64,000 bases of DNA, from contig NC_066328.1 in NCBI RefSeq assembly GCF_022539315.1, positions 2,092,621 to 2,156,620 on the forward strand, given 5' to 3'. Both the position numbers and the translations under genes were made by a program. A model generated the notes under the pieces. That model was not told the origin of the DNA. It did no database searches and saw only the letters and a list, made by a program, of their open reading frames with translations. The stretch comes from Serinus canaria (lineage: Eukaryota > Chordata > Aves > Passeriformes > Fringillidae). This document shows positions 1 to 11,773 of this stretch, in pieces (within the stretch, counting starts at the first letter, position 1; every line of letters begins with the position of its first letter).

Positions 1-3000
1 CACAGAAAGAAGCTGGAGATGGAAGGTGGGAGGGTGTGTGGAGAGTGCATTAGGGAAGATAAAAAGGTTCTGTGTGCATTTATTCCACTGAAATAAAATT
101 CTGCAGTCCCCTGCCAATACCATGGCAACTGCCCTGAGGGAGGTCATGCCTGCCTGCTCCTGGGGCTCTGTTGATACTCTCTCCCATTAAAGCTGTGGGA
201 GAACTTTTTGGGAAGTGCAAACAGTTGAGATCAGTTCAATTATCTCAGTCAGATCAACTCAGTGCTCAAAGATCTGTGTTTTCATAGGGATTATCTGGTT
301 ATCTGATGTGCCAGGTGGGTGACAAACTTGCCTTAGGATCCCAGATTTGGGGCTGTTTGACTCACAGCTTCAAGTTCTTAATGTCTGACACACTCCAGAG
401 CTCATTTTGTCACAGAGCTAGAGATGAAACAAGAGATTATTGAATCCCAACTCACTTACAGGCTTTTCTGAGCAATGGAAAAATTCATATTCTGCTTCCA
501 GCAGCCCCTGAAGTGTAAAGAGGTTCCTTGTGCCTCAGGGCTTGGTGCTGTGGTTGGCTATGAACCCCTTGTAAAGGTTTCTCAGGCTGGTTCTTTCTTG
601 CTGCTGTTATAAATCTGTGCTAATTCTTTTATGAATTAAATACTCTGCCCTTGGGGAAGGAGCACAGAGAGGATGGGCTGAGTTTTGTAGGGTGAGTTTG
701 TCATGAGAGCAGCTGTTTCTGTGAAGGGTGAGATGTAACAGCTCTCACTGACAGCATGGCTTGGAAATCCATGGATGACTGTCACAAAGAGAAATCAGAA
801 CTTTCTGATCTCTAATAAATTCAGTTCTTAACTTGTCTCACTGAATTATTTGTGCAGTGACTCCAGTGGAGAAGGCAATACATGAGAAGAGTCTCCAGTG
901 CATTCCAAAGTGCTGCCTTGTAGCTTTTAAATCTTCTCTTTATCCAGCTTCATTTGGGAAGGAGATGAATAAGTGTGTGGTCCATATTGTGGTCTTCCTT
1001 CCTTCCCTGCATTATCCTTTTGAATATTCACAAAGACTTTAGATGACTGAATTATGTAACAAAAATCACTTGAAATTCACTCAGAATAGGAGACAATCAG
1101 TTTACTTGAAACAACACTGATCAAGGAGATCAATTTCTATTTTTCCCCAGACATCAACATTTAAATAATTGAGAAACATTTAAACAGGTTGAAAGAAAAA
1201 AGCTAAAATAACTCTTAATTTAGGACTGATGTTTGGTGCTTTGCACCAAATGACATAAGTAGGTAGTGTTAAAATTATGTACAGGAAATTGAGGAGGTTT
1301 ATGCTCTGCTGCAGGTACTTAGTGAGGAAAAGGAGCTGTGAGAGTGGCATTTTGATTTGCATAAACATGCATAATCTGATTAGGTGCATAACAGTGAGGT
1401 CTGAGTCTTTCAATAGAAAAATAATTCTGAATTTTCTGGCTGTGTGAGAGCAATTCCTCACTGAGTTCTGTGAGATGTGGAACGCTGCACGTGTGGAAGG
1501 TGCCCCTCTGAGATAAATCTCCTGGCAGGGGCTGGCAGGGGCAGTCACTGCCCTGTGCAGTCCCTGCCCTCTCCTCCCAGGGCTCTGGGATCCTTTGGAG
1601 AGGACTCTGATGTTGGGATAACCCACGGGCCCAGCTCTGCACTGCAGCAGCTATTCAGCAGGGTCACACATCAGGACCAAGGAAAAATAAGAAATCCCAG
1701 GAGGAACTGCACCCCTTTCTCCCTGGGGGCTGGGATCATATTTATTCTGCTGAAAATCCAGTTCCATTCCCATTTGCACTTCCCTTGAGCATGATGTAGT
1801 TCCAAAATCAATGGAAACCTCCATTGCAGGACACTACATTGTGAGACTCTCCTGGTTCTTTTAACATTTGCTCAGACCTGTGAGTCTGAGTCTCCTCCTC
1901 AGGCTTTTTTTCCATCTGTGAGAGAACTGAGGAGGAACCTGCCCCATAAAGCAGGGTCTGAGTGCCCTTGGTAGTGCCACATTCCCTGGAAATCCCTGCT
2001 GGTGGCCACCTTCTACTGGGAAACTCCAGAGTGCATCCTGCATCTCAGCTCCTGCTCAGCCAGCAGGGTGCTTAAACCAACAGCTCTAGTTCCTTAATCC
2101 CTGGAGTAACCTGGAGTGGAGCTCTCCTGTCCCTGCTGTTCCATGGAGGAGAGCAGAGCTGTGGAAACCAGAGAAGCAGGAGGTGGGAGGTGAAACTGCT
2201 GGTGTTGTCCATTGCCCAGAAATTATTTGCTTGCTCTTTTGTGTTAAAGAACCCAAGCCTGATGGATGAACAGTCCTAGAGGCAGTGCTTGTCACCTCCT
2301 TGCTAAAGAGGTTTGTGTGCATCATTACTCACCTGCACTTCCTTCTCCATCCCACCCCAAGAGATGTTTGAAAATAGTTTTGTTCCAGTGATTTTAGGAG
2401 TAGGTACAGCATTGTCCTGGGGAGCAGGAAGTAGGAGTGCAGATGTTTTCAAGCTGAAGAAAAACAGGTCTGTGATTCCTGTGCTTGGGCTCTGCCAAGA
2501 GTTAGAGAGAGGCTGGGTGGTGCTGCCGCTTATTTGGGTGGGAGATCAGGAATAAACTGAAGTGTTTGTCAGCCCCCTCTTGAAGATGCTCTTGCTGTGA
2601 GAAATGGGGGCTGTACTGAGCTAATTACCTCAAGATAGAAGGCAGCAGAGTCCATTATCAGTTCCTGGAACCCTCAAGTTCACCAGCAACAGCTGCCCTT
2701 TAATGTGGTAAACACTCTCCTTGAAAAGCCAGAACAGTCCTGACCCCCTTGAACACTTGAGCTTTGTGCCACAGGCAGAGATCATTCAGGAGTTGGAGTC
2801 TGGCAGGGATCAGGCAGTGACTGCTCTGTGCTGCTGAACAAGACACTGCTGTGCCTCCCAACTTCCAATCAGTGTTAATTTGGATGATGATTTCTTCAGG
2901 CACTGCAAAGTGACCCCAGAATTGTACATTAATTCAAATAAATTACACATCCAAACAGGATCACTTGTAAGCTCACCACAATAAAGATGAAATCCATGAA

Positions 3001-3540
3001 GGCAATTTTCAATGAGCTGTTATTGAGCCATTAGAATTCATCCTTCCCACAAAAGCAAATAGGAGAAATGGAGAGTTGGCATAGGGGAAATTTGCATTGT
3101 ATGTGATGCTGAATCCAGAACACATCTGATACACAGCATAAAGTCCAGCTTCTGCCACTTTATTTCAGGTACTAACTGCTGACTGGATTGCTGTGTTATT
3201 CCTGACTTGAAGCTTCTTGTGTGAAAGGATTTTGAGTGGAAAATTCTGGGCAGAAAATGTTCGTCTGGATCTCTTTTTTAACTTCTTTCCTTAGTTCTGT
3301 TTAGATTTCTCTCAGTGCTGGCAGATGATTTAAAGGCCTGTGCCCTGCCTTGGTCTCATGCAGCCTCTCCCAATGCCTTCCCAGTCCTTCTGCTCCTGTG
3401 TCTGCACAGTCCTGCTGGGCTGTGCCCTGCCAAGGGCACTCACACAAATCCTCAGCAGGGAGCTCAGTGCTGTTTCCTTGGATGTTCTGCTCTCTTGGCT
3501 CTGACCTGTGGTTCCTGGATGGGTCAGGAGGATTTCTGAC
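1..3540. other. Probable CLUAP1 intron, no feature seen
   Basis: Mixed-composition sequence without a supportable exon, RNA gene or repeat family. It is taken as intronic only because CLUAP1 exons lie downstream on the same strand and the upstream exons are missing. Bases 1-25 weakly resemble a CLUAP1 coiled-coil exon (see rejected items). Confidence 0.4.
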
Positions 3541-3542
3541 AC

Positions 3543-3645
3543 CACAGAATGGTTTGGGTTGGGAGGGACCTTAGAGCTCAGCCAGGGCCTTGGGCAAGGA
3601 CACCTTCACCAGCCCAGGGTGCTCCAACCTGGCCTTGAAATGAGC
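3543..3645 (-). mobile_element. CR1 LINE 3' fragment
   Basis: The stretch from acagaatggtttgggttgg through gggaccttagagctca to gctccaacctggccttgaa is the reverse complement of a CR1 3' end, about 100 bp and truncated. Confidence 0.75.
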
Positions 3646-4507
3646 ACAGCAGTGCAGAGAAGTATTTGAGGTGGAAAGTTTTGAGCTGGGCTTTGTTTGT
3701 TGTCTTTAAACCTGCTTTCTTAGTCACTGACTGACTCATTCATTCTGTCCCAAGCAAGGTCAGCTGTGGCATCAGGCTTTATCCAGTCCAGACCCCAGGG
3801 CCTCCAAGGACAGACTGCAGCTCTTGGGGCCAGCTGTGCTCTGTTAGATCATTCCAATAGCAAACATGTCCTGTGCACAGTAAAATGGGCAGAAAGGTTC
3901 TATAATGCATCAAAAGTCACTCCAAAATCGTGCCAGGAGGAGAGCTACTGGATTAAATGAGTAAATTACTCATTTACTGTGTGAGGACACGAGGGCAGAG
4001 CTTAGAGAGAGGCAAAGAGAGTTCACACAGAGCATGAGCTGGCCCAGGTCAGCAAACACATCCCACAGGGTGAGAACAAACAATGAGTGATCTCCTGTTG
4101 TGTTCCCAGAGGGAAGGTGTTGATGTCCAGGTTGTGGGGTGTGCTGTTCCCTTCCCACTGCACTTCATCCATGGGTACTGCAGGGCTGGAGCTGGCTGAA
4201 GTCAGGACTTGCCAAGTAATTCTGGGAGCTTTAGGAAGAAAAGTGTGAGAAATGTTCAACCAATCTGATTTTAAAACAGTTGCTGTGGGCTGGTTTTGAA
4301 TGCACTTCACTGTCTGGCTCTGTGCAGCCTCAGCTGCTGTCTCTGTGAGCTGCATTTGTGTAATTCAGCCAAAAATCCCATTTTTTCCTGGCTCTGCCTT
4401 CTGCTACTCGTGTGACCCCTTGTGAAGGCTCTGCTGGACACCTTTCTCACACATCCCTGATGGAATTTTTCCTTCTTAAAGACTTTCCCCCAAAACAAAG
4501 TCATCGT

Positions 4508-4735
4508 AGCTGGCAATAGGACAAAGGGAAATGGCCTCAAGCTGTGCCAGGGGAGGTTCAGGTTGGATGTCAGGGAAAATCTCTTCACAGAGAGGCATGG
4601 GGACATGCAGTGGTGGGGTCACCATCCTTGGAAGCATTCAAAAAAGAACTGGATGTGGCACCTGGCTCATGGTTGACAAAAAACCCCTTGATCTCAAAAG
4701 TATTTTCTAATCTTAATGATTTTGTGATTCTATGA
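4508..4735 (+). mobile_element. CR1 LINE 3' end with octamer tail
   Basis: The sequence runs from caataggacaaagggaaatg through gccaggggaggttcaggttg and gtggggtcaccatccttgga to a terminal tgattctatga. This is the order of a CR1 3' end in sense orientation, 5'-truncated at about 228 bp. Confidence 0.85.
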
Positions 4736-7700
4736 AAACACATGCTGGTTTGTTTTTTTTTTTGACTTTGATAGCTTTCCTTGATGAAACATTGGCCTCA
4801 CATCAGAAAGCATTTGTGCTTTCCCCCTAATTTTCTTGATGGCATGAAAGATGCTCCATTAATTAACACATTTGTCCTTGAAAAAAGGAACTTTTCACGG
4901 AACTTCTGAGGTGTTTTGATGACTCCTCTTGATGAAAGTGCCCTTTAGCAGTGATCTAACAGGTCTAATTGATTATTCTGATAAATGTGAGTGCTGGAGC
5001 TGGTGTGCCACAATTTATTAGGAGACCCCATATTTCTGTAATTCCTGTGGGATCACAGCTGATTCCTCCTTGTGTGTTCCCTAAATGGATGCACTTGTGT
5101 TCTGGCACACGAGATGGGATCCAACTTGTTTTGCCTTCACAAGGAACATTCCAGAGCCTGTCCACAGTGCCCTGTTTCTTGTCAGCATCATCATCATCAT
5201 CACCATCATTCCCTGCCAACCTCATTCAAAGCCCTGCTCACAGCTGAGCAAGCCTGATGGTGAAGGTTCTCCTGCCCCACTGTTTCAGGTGGGTCTTGTC
5301 TCTCTCCCACTATTCCTGAACAGAATAAAAAGGAACAAATCCTGCAGCACTGCAGCCAGATCTGGTCAAACATAATGAGAGCCATGGTCCCATTTGGAGC
5401 AGGAATTTTGGGGGAGGTGTTAAACAGTAGTGCAGCATCCAGGAAACATCATCCTGCTCTTAGAGAGCAGCTCCAGCTGGATTGGTACTCCCTGGTTCCA
5501 GGAGCTTCAGTCCCTTTCCTGTTGGCCTTGGCAGATTTCCTGTCACTGACAATTGTCACATTCTCGTCAGGCTCCTCATGATTTCTCCTCATCCTTTATC
5601 TCCCTCCTGCTGAAAGAGTGGCCACTCTCTTTCCAAAAGCAGCTGCAGGAGCTGATCTCAGGTGCTTTGTTCAGTTCACAAAGCAGGGAGCAACTGCCCA
5701 GATGAAGTCAAGGTGAGCTGAGCCTTTCAATCCAGCAGCAAATTGGTTCCCTTCCTCCAAGGGTACTCCAGAGCAATTTAAATCACTCCAGAAAAAAGCA
5801 GAAGGAAACACTGTTTTCCCTTGCTAAGATAAAAACATTAGACAGTGAGATTTCTGGGACTGGGAGAGTGTCTGAGAAGAAAAGGAATAGCTAAGGCAGA
5901 AATTGAAATGCTTGATCCAAATGCAGAAAGTCAGTGAGCTCCAGTTGTTGTCCTGTGCTTTTGTACTTACTCCCTTCCTATTTCACCTCCTTCTTTCCCT
6001 TTCCTTTCTGTTTAGTGGTAATTGTGTCTGCCAGCTGGCTGCAGGACACAAATTCTTTATATTAAAAATCCTGCTGGTGTTTTCAAAAAAAAAACAACAA
6101 AAACTTTGAGGTTAGCTAGAATGTAAAAAGTAAAAGAGAAAGCTGAGCTGTTTTAAATGGTCAAATACTGCATCATTTTTATTCTTCCTGCTTTTGAGCT
6201 GTCAGAGTTGCTGCTTTGCCATCTGCAGGGGCAGAGTTGTCTTCAGTCTCATGATTTCTCATAAATTCCAGCTTGATGTTGTGGTTTAACCCAAAACTCA
6301 GGAACATCAGGAGCACCATAAGGACAGGGATGAGGGGCTGGCAGTCATGGGGCTCATCTAAATCCTGCTCACTGGCCTTGAGTCAGTGGCAGAGCAAGTT
6401 GTCTGTGGGTCTCCTGCTGGATGTTCTCCATGGCCTCTGTTTAAAAACAAAATCGCCCCAACCACCCCTCCCAGCCCAGAGCCAGCACACTGGAACCCAA
6501 AACTGTTTTACCTGGGCAGAGAGCAATAGATCAGAGCATATGAAAACATTCTGACACAATTTATTGCCAAGACTTTCAGAGTCAGGCGGAAAATCATCTG
6601 CTTTGCCAGTTGAAGACTGAGATGCAAAGTATCTGAATTGTCCCATTCCAGCTCCAGTCTACAAAAAAACATTTATCTTGTGTTCTGGGCAGGTAACATT
6701 TCCATAACAACAGAAAATGGGCATGAAAAAAGCCCAGTTGACTGTAAACGTAGGTGAAACTTATTTGATTTAGATTCTTTGTGTGTCACAGGAGGGTTCT
6801 GCATTTCCTGCTGCTCTTGTCTGTGTGGGTTCTGTGTCACCAAGGGTCTGCAGGGAGGGTGGGGACATCACTGGTGACTAAGGACACCCTTGACCTGAGA
6901 GCAGGGCCAGGTCATTAGGAGTGAAAAGTAATTCTGAGCTGCTGGGAGGAAACTTCTGCACCTATTGGCCTCTCAGCCAGTGGGACAAGCTGCACATTGA
7001 TCAGTCTCTCCCTTGGAGATCTTCAGGAGCCAATAAGCTCCAGCCCCGAGTGCTGGGGTCTGATCCCATTGCTGGTCCTGCTTGGAGAAGGAGGTTGGGC
7101 TGGAAGGTCCCTTGGAGCCAGGGTTATTCAGGAGGTCTCAGTGTCAGACCTGCCTTGCTGCAAAAATTGGCAAAAATTACTCCTTTGGGCAGATTTACAC
7201 CCAGGAGAAGCTGCTAAATGTATGGAGGCAGAGAAGGAGAATTTCCATCTGTCTGTGCCTAAAGCAGGATTTTCAGTCCCAGTGATCTCTGGTACCCTGA
7301 AAGCCCTGGGAGTCTCTGAAGGGGCAGGTTTGTTTGGATTTTGTGTTAATTGGCACTTAAATTGTGTTGAGCTGACACTGTGATTCCCAGTGGGAGCTGC
7401 CACTTCATTTGACAGAATTCCCTTGCAGAGGATGATGCAGAGAGGGTTTGCCTGCTGCAGCTCCTGCTCTTTGGTTACTGCAGAGACTCAGCAGGGGGTT
7501 AAACAGTGCCTCCTTCCCATCCAGCATCCCAAGGCACTCAGGCTGTCCCTGCATGAGCACAGGGACACATCTGTGTTTTCATGGAGCTGTCACCCTGTCA
7601 CTGCAGGGAGATGTGACACTTGAGCAGCCCTGGTACAGCCCTGTGTGTTCCAGGAGCACCTGCAGTGTTCCAGTCCATCACCCCCAGCTCCTGTGCCTGC

Positions 7701-9648
7701 CACAGCTCAAGCAGGAACAGCTCAGATCAGCACAGGCTGAGCTGCCATAAATCACATCTGCTGAGGTGCTGTCACCAGGGAAGGTGGGAGCTGCTCAGGC
7801 CCAAAAATGCAGCTTTGATGATTGCAGGCACTCAAAACCCTTAAAACATCAAGTGATAAATTTTGGTTACTCTCTAGATTTTTGAATTGCCATCCCTTCT
7901 GCCCCCTCTTTGAAGATGTCACTTGCTAAGGACAGTAACCAGCAGTTCACTGATGCTCTCCTGGTTCTGACTGGTTTGGAGCTGACTGGTTTGCTGTTGC
8001 TGCAGTTTTGGATCAGCTTCTGCAGGATGTGGCAGGGATGGAGCCAGGGGCTGCTTTGGAAGGGAGGATGCACAGGCTCAGCAGGTCCCTTGGGCTGACA
8101 GTGGCATTTGACCAGCTGTGCATCAAGTTATTCACAAACCTAAACCAGCAGAAAAACAACATTTTTCCTGCCAGTTAAGTGTCTGGACTGCCTTGCAATG
8201 AGATCAGCTGAGCTGCTGGCAGCAGGAAAGGCTGGAGGAAGGGGAAAAGTGGCTCATTTGTATGGGTAAACATTCTTTTAGCCTTCATTTCTCTCATAGT
8301 TTCTGTTCATGAACCCCATCTTCTTCACCCTGCTGTTTCCCCACAGGTGCAGCATCCCATCCTCCAGTCAGGACCTTGGGTAGGCACACTCTGAGCTGCA
8401 CTGGAGAATTTACCTGCCTTAATTTTGTTTTGCTGGGTTAGTTTGCAGCAGGTTCCTTTTGTGTCACTGCACAAGTGCTTTCCTCAGAGCTGGAGAGTGG
8501 GAGAAGGGAAGGAGCAGGGCAGGGGAGCTCTCATTTGTCTAAATTGGAATTGCCAGCTTCAGCTGTCGTGGTGTGTGCCTGGAATTGCAGTGCTAGGCAG
8601 TGATTATGTCTGTGCTGATTATTCCACTGCTCTGTGAACATTCTGAATGTGCTTCCTGGCTTATGAATTTGTCCCCATGACATTTGGGAAATGTCCTTTT
8701 CTTTTTATCCTGGTTTTTCCTTTCTTTGCCATATGCACTGTGAGGGCTGTAGCAGCCACTGGGGTTGGGATCCAGGTGGGGGATGATCCCTCAGGTCCTG
8801 GGGACAGAGCAGGGGGGAGGCTGCCTTGGGAATGCTGGCAGGGGATTATTTAAATCTCTGACCATATTTAAACCTCAGGGCTGGCTGAGAGGAGGAGGTA
8901 AAGAAAAAGATGACAGCAGTGAGGCTCAGTGAGGCAATACTGGGACTTTCTGATGCAGAGGGAGGCCTTGGAATGACCAAAGGAAACACTGTTGGCTAGA
9001 GAACTCTGAACATTTTGCCAGTTGAATTTTGATCATTTTTGAAGAGGCTTTGCTGGCCCTGAGGGGGTGGAGAGTGTTAATCAAGAAGGAAATCCTAAAG
9101 GAGAGCAGTTTCCTCCACGGAGTATTTAAAATGTTTTGAGTCCACGTGAAACGAGTTAGATGCTTGTGTCTTTCCCTGGCTTGTTTTTGCAGGAATTAGC
9201 TTCTCCCTGGAGAGCACTCCCATCACTTTGAACATTGCAGCAGTCCTCTTGATGCCACTTGCTGGTCCTTGGGATTTGGCATCCTGACTTTCGTGCTTTA
9301 TCCCCCTGCACACTGTCACACCTGCTTCAGTTTCTCAGGGTTCTTCCTTTGGTCCCAAGGATCCATTGGCAACATTCCTGTCTCTGCTGGCACTGAGTTT
9401 GTAGAGCAGACAGTTTGTGTCACTGTCCAAAGCAGATTTTTGGATTTATTCCTTGAGAGAAGCATTGAGCTGTGTTTCTCACCAGCTACAGGTGACACAT
9501 CACTTCCACTTGGGGACATCTTCCTGCAAGCTTTTTCAGCATGAATTTCAATTCCCAGGACAGGTATTTCTGCCAAGTTGTGTTGGACCATTCCAGTCTG
9601 TCCCCAGGTCTCTTTTTCCAGCAACTTCTTCCAGTGCTGGGTGGGCCT
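4736..9648. other. Probable CLUAP1 intron, only short simple repeats
   Basis: No coding exon or RNA gene can be supported. A T run near 4750-4762 and a short (CAT)n tract near 5187-5211 are present. A small CR1-like scrap may occur near 7085-7120. Confidence 0.4.
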
Positions 9649-10291
9649 TGTGGCGGTTTTGGGGTCCCCTGTTGTGGGGAAATCTTGGGTTCCTGTGGTT
9701 GAGATGAGCCCAGGTGATAGAAAGTCTCTTTTTTCCAGCCCTGCTACCAAAGAAGAAGTTGAGATTCCTCAGTTCTGCTTTCCAAGGCTGTTTATTTTCT
9801 CTTATCTGTTCCATTCTCTCTCTGCTCTGCTGAGATCTGTCCAGCAGGTCGGGTTGTGGCACAGTCCCTGCCCTGGGGGTGGTGTTGGCTTTTTATACTA
9901 AAACCTACCTATGCTTTATTTACAATAATTTCCCAATACCTATCACCTGTGTTAGACAGTCTGTCTCTGCTCCAAACCAATCCAGAGGTGCCACCATCAC
10001 AGCAGAAGATGGAGGACAAGAAGAAAAAAGGACAGGACACGCAGATTCCTCCCTCTTGCCTCTTGAACCCCCATTCTAAATCCCCAAAATTCTGCTTTTC
10101 ACCCTGTGACAAATTCACTGTCATTCTACTCAAACTCTTGTGGCTTGTAACTCCTCACACAAAGTTGGGAATTGTTTCCATGGCTAAAATCCAAGGCACA
10201 GGGGTCTTTGACTCTGTGCCAAGGTCTCTGAGCCCCCTGCCAGGGTCTCGAGTCCTCCAGGGCAGCCAGAGCAATGTCCTGGGTTCTGACA
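9649..10291 (-). mobile_element. Solo ERV LTR, antisense to CLUAP1
   Basis: On the minus strand this ~640-bp unit begins TGTCAGAACCC and ends CCGCCACA. It contains a TATA box (TAGTATAAAAAGCC, near 9890-9905) followed by an AATAAA signal in GAAAATAAACAG (near 9793-9804). That U3-TATA-R-poly(A)-U5 order and TG...CA ends fit an LTR, and it resembles a repeat I recall from passerine genomes. No internal retroviral genes adjoin it. Target-site duplications are not obvious, so the ends may be off by a few bases. Confidence 0.75.
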
Positions 10292-10299
10292 GGGGGGAG

Positions 10300-10672
10300 T
10301 GATGAATCTGACTCCATGTTCTTAGCAGGCTAATTTATTATTTTATGATCTATATTATATTAAAGAATGCTATTCTAAACTATATTAAAGAAAAGAGAAA
10401 TGACAGTCACAAAAGGTTTAAAAAGATACTGAAGAAAAACTCGTGACTCGCCAGAGCCTCAACAGAGCTGGCTGTGATTGGTCCTGAAGTTAAACCAATT
10501 CACATGAAACCAATCAAACAATGACCAGTTGGTAAACAATCTCCAGACCACATTCCAAAGCAGCAAACACAGGAGAAGCAATCAGATAATTATTGTTTTC
10601 ATTCCTCTCTGAGGCTTCTCAGCTTCCCAGGAGAAAAAATCCTGGCCAAGGGATTTTTCAGCCAATATGACA
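10300..10672 (-). mobile_element. Second solo ERV LTR abutting the first
   Basis: The minus strand begins TGTCATATTGGCTG and ends GATTCATCA, 373 bp. It has an AATAAA signal (minus strand, near 10330) in an AT-rich region and CCAAT-type ATTGG boxes. It differs from its neighbour at 9649-10291, from which only 8 bases separate it. No internal retroviral region is attached. Confidence 0.72.
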
Positions 10673-11213
10673 GGGACAGGCCTTGGAGGTTCCTTTCTCA
10701 GCTTCCATACTTATGGAAACACATTTCCACAGGAAAGTGTCAAGAGCTTGTGCTCCATTCCACATTTCATGATCTTCTTCCTTTCTTCCCTCTGTCCCAT
10801 GGATATTCCAGCTGAGTCCACAATTCCTTCCCACAGTGCAGTGTAAGTGTGGAGGGCTGATCACATCAGAGCAACTTTCAATTAGAATCATATTTTGCAT
10901 AGAAAAATCAAAGGCTCAGAAAAATCTTATTTCAGCCTACAATTAATTAACTTTCCTCTGCCTGACTGGAATTGAAGAGACTAAAATTAGCAAATTTTGT
11001 GGCTAAATCTTCTATCAGCTGTTGCCACCTGTTCTTGTTGTGGGTTCTGGCTGTGCCTGAATCTGTGCACTCATATCTTACCTACTCTATCATGTTTTAT
11101 TTCCTCTTCACCATTAGCATTACCCAAATTTAAGCTAAATGTCATTAAAAATGGGCTAGAAAGGTCCCATTCTGTAACTGACCTTCATTTGGTTGGTTCT
11201 CTTTGCACCAGAG

Positions 11214-11282
11214 TTGTTTAATAAATAATGGTTTAATAAATAATAAATTTAATTTAATAAATAATGGTTTGATAAATAATAA
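11214..11282. repeat. TTTAATAAATAATGG short tandem repeat
   Basis: Irregular copies of TTTAATAAATAA(TGG) occur four to five times in a row. The tract is AT-rich intronic sequence about 420 bp upstream of a CLUAP1 exon. Confidence 0.8.
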
Positions 11283-11700
11283 CTTTCCCAGCTCATTGAG
11301 AGGATTGTTTACTCCAGTTTGGTTTGGAGCTTGGGAAGGTGTGGATTTCTGCTTTGGATGTGTGTCAGGAAGTGCAGTCATTTCACATACCATCTTGGTG
11401 TTTAATGGACTGTTGGCTGAAAACAGCTACCAAAGTCTGCTTTTCAAAGCATCAGCTGGGCTGCAGACAAATAAACTGATTTTCCATGGGATAAGTGATG
11501 TTTTACCCAGTGGGGATTTAAGGTTGAATTTCAGTGCACTGCTTGACCTGGCCTTTATATCCTGTCCCTCACAAAATAGGCAGGAACTCCATATTCCAAA
11601 TCAGAGCTGGTTTTCCATACAACAGGACATTTTAGGACATTTTTTAGTCCCATTCTCCCTGTGGCAGCTTTCCCAAGGCAGCTCTTTCCTCCTCTTGCAG

Positions 11701-11773
11701 GAAGCAGCCAACATGCTACGTCTGATCCAGAACAGGCTGAAGGAGGAGGAGCAGCACCTGCTCAAGAGTGGAG
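11701..11773 (+). CDS. CLUAP1: CLUAP1 exon, end of coiled coil
   Basis: The 73-bp exon follows a pyrimidine-rich acceptor (cctcttgcag) and ends at a strong donor, GAG|GTGAGT. It encodes EAANMLRLIQNRLKEEEQHLLKSG plus one base, matching human LIQNKLKEEEKRLLKSG. Confidence 0.93.

Noticed and set aside
1..25. Left edge reads HRKKLEME then GAAG|GTGGGA, like the CLUAP1 coiled coil (KRKLELER)
   Set aside because: The match is only about seven residues, the codon after the putative donor does not fit, and the next exons are not found in the following 11 kb.
1180..1642. Overlapping open frames near 1.2-1.8 kb on both strands
   Set aside because: No splice signals, no family resemblance and unremarkable composition.
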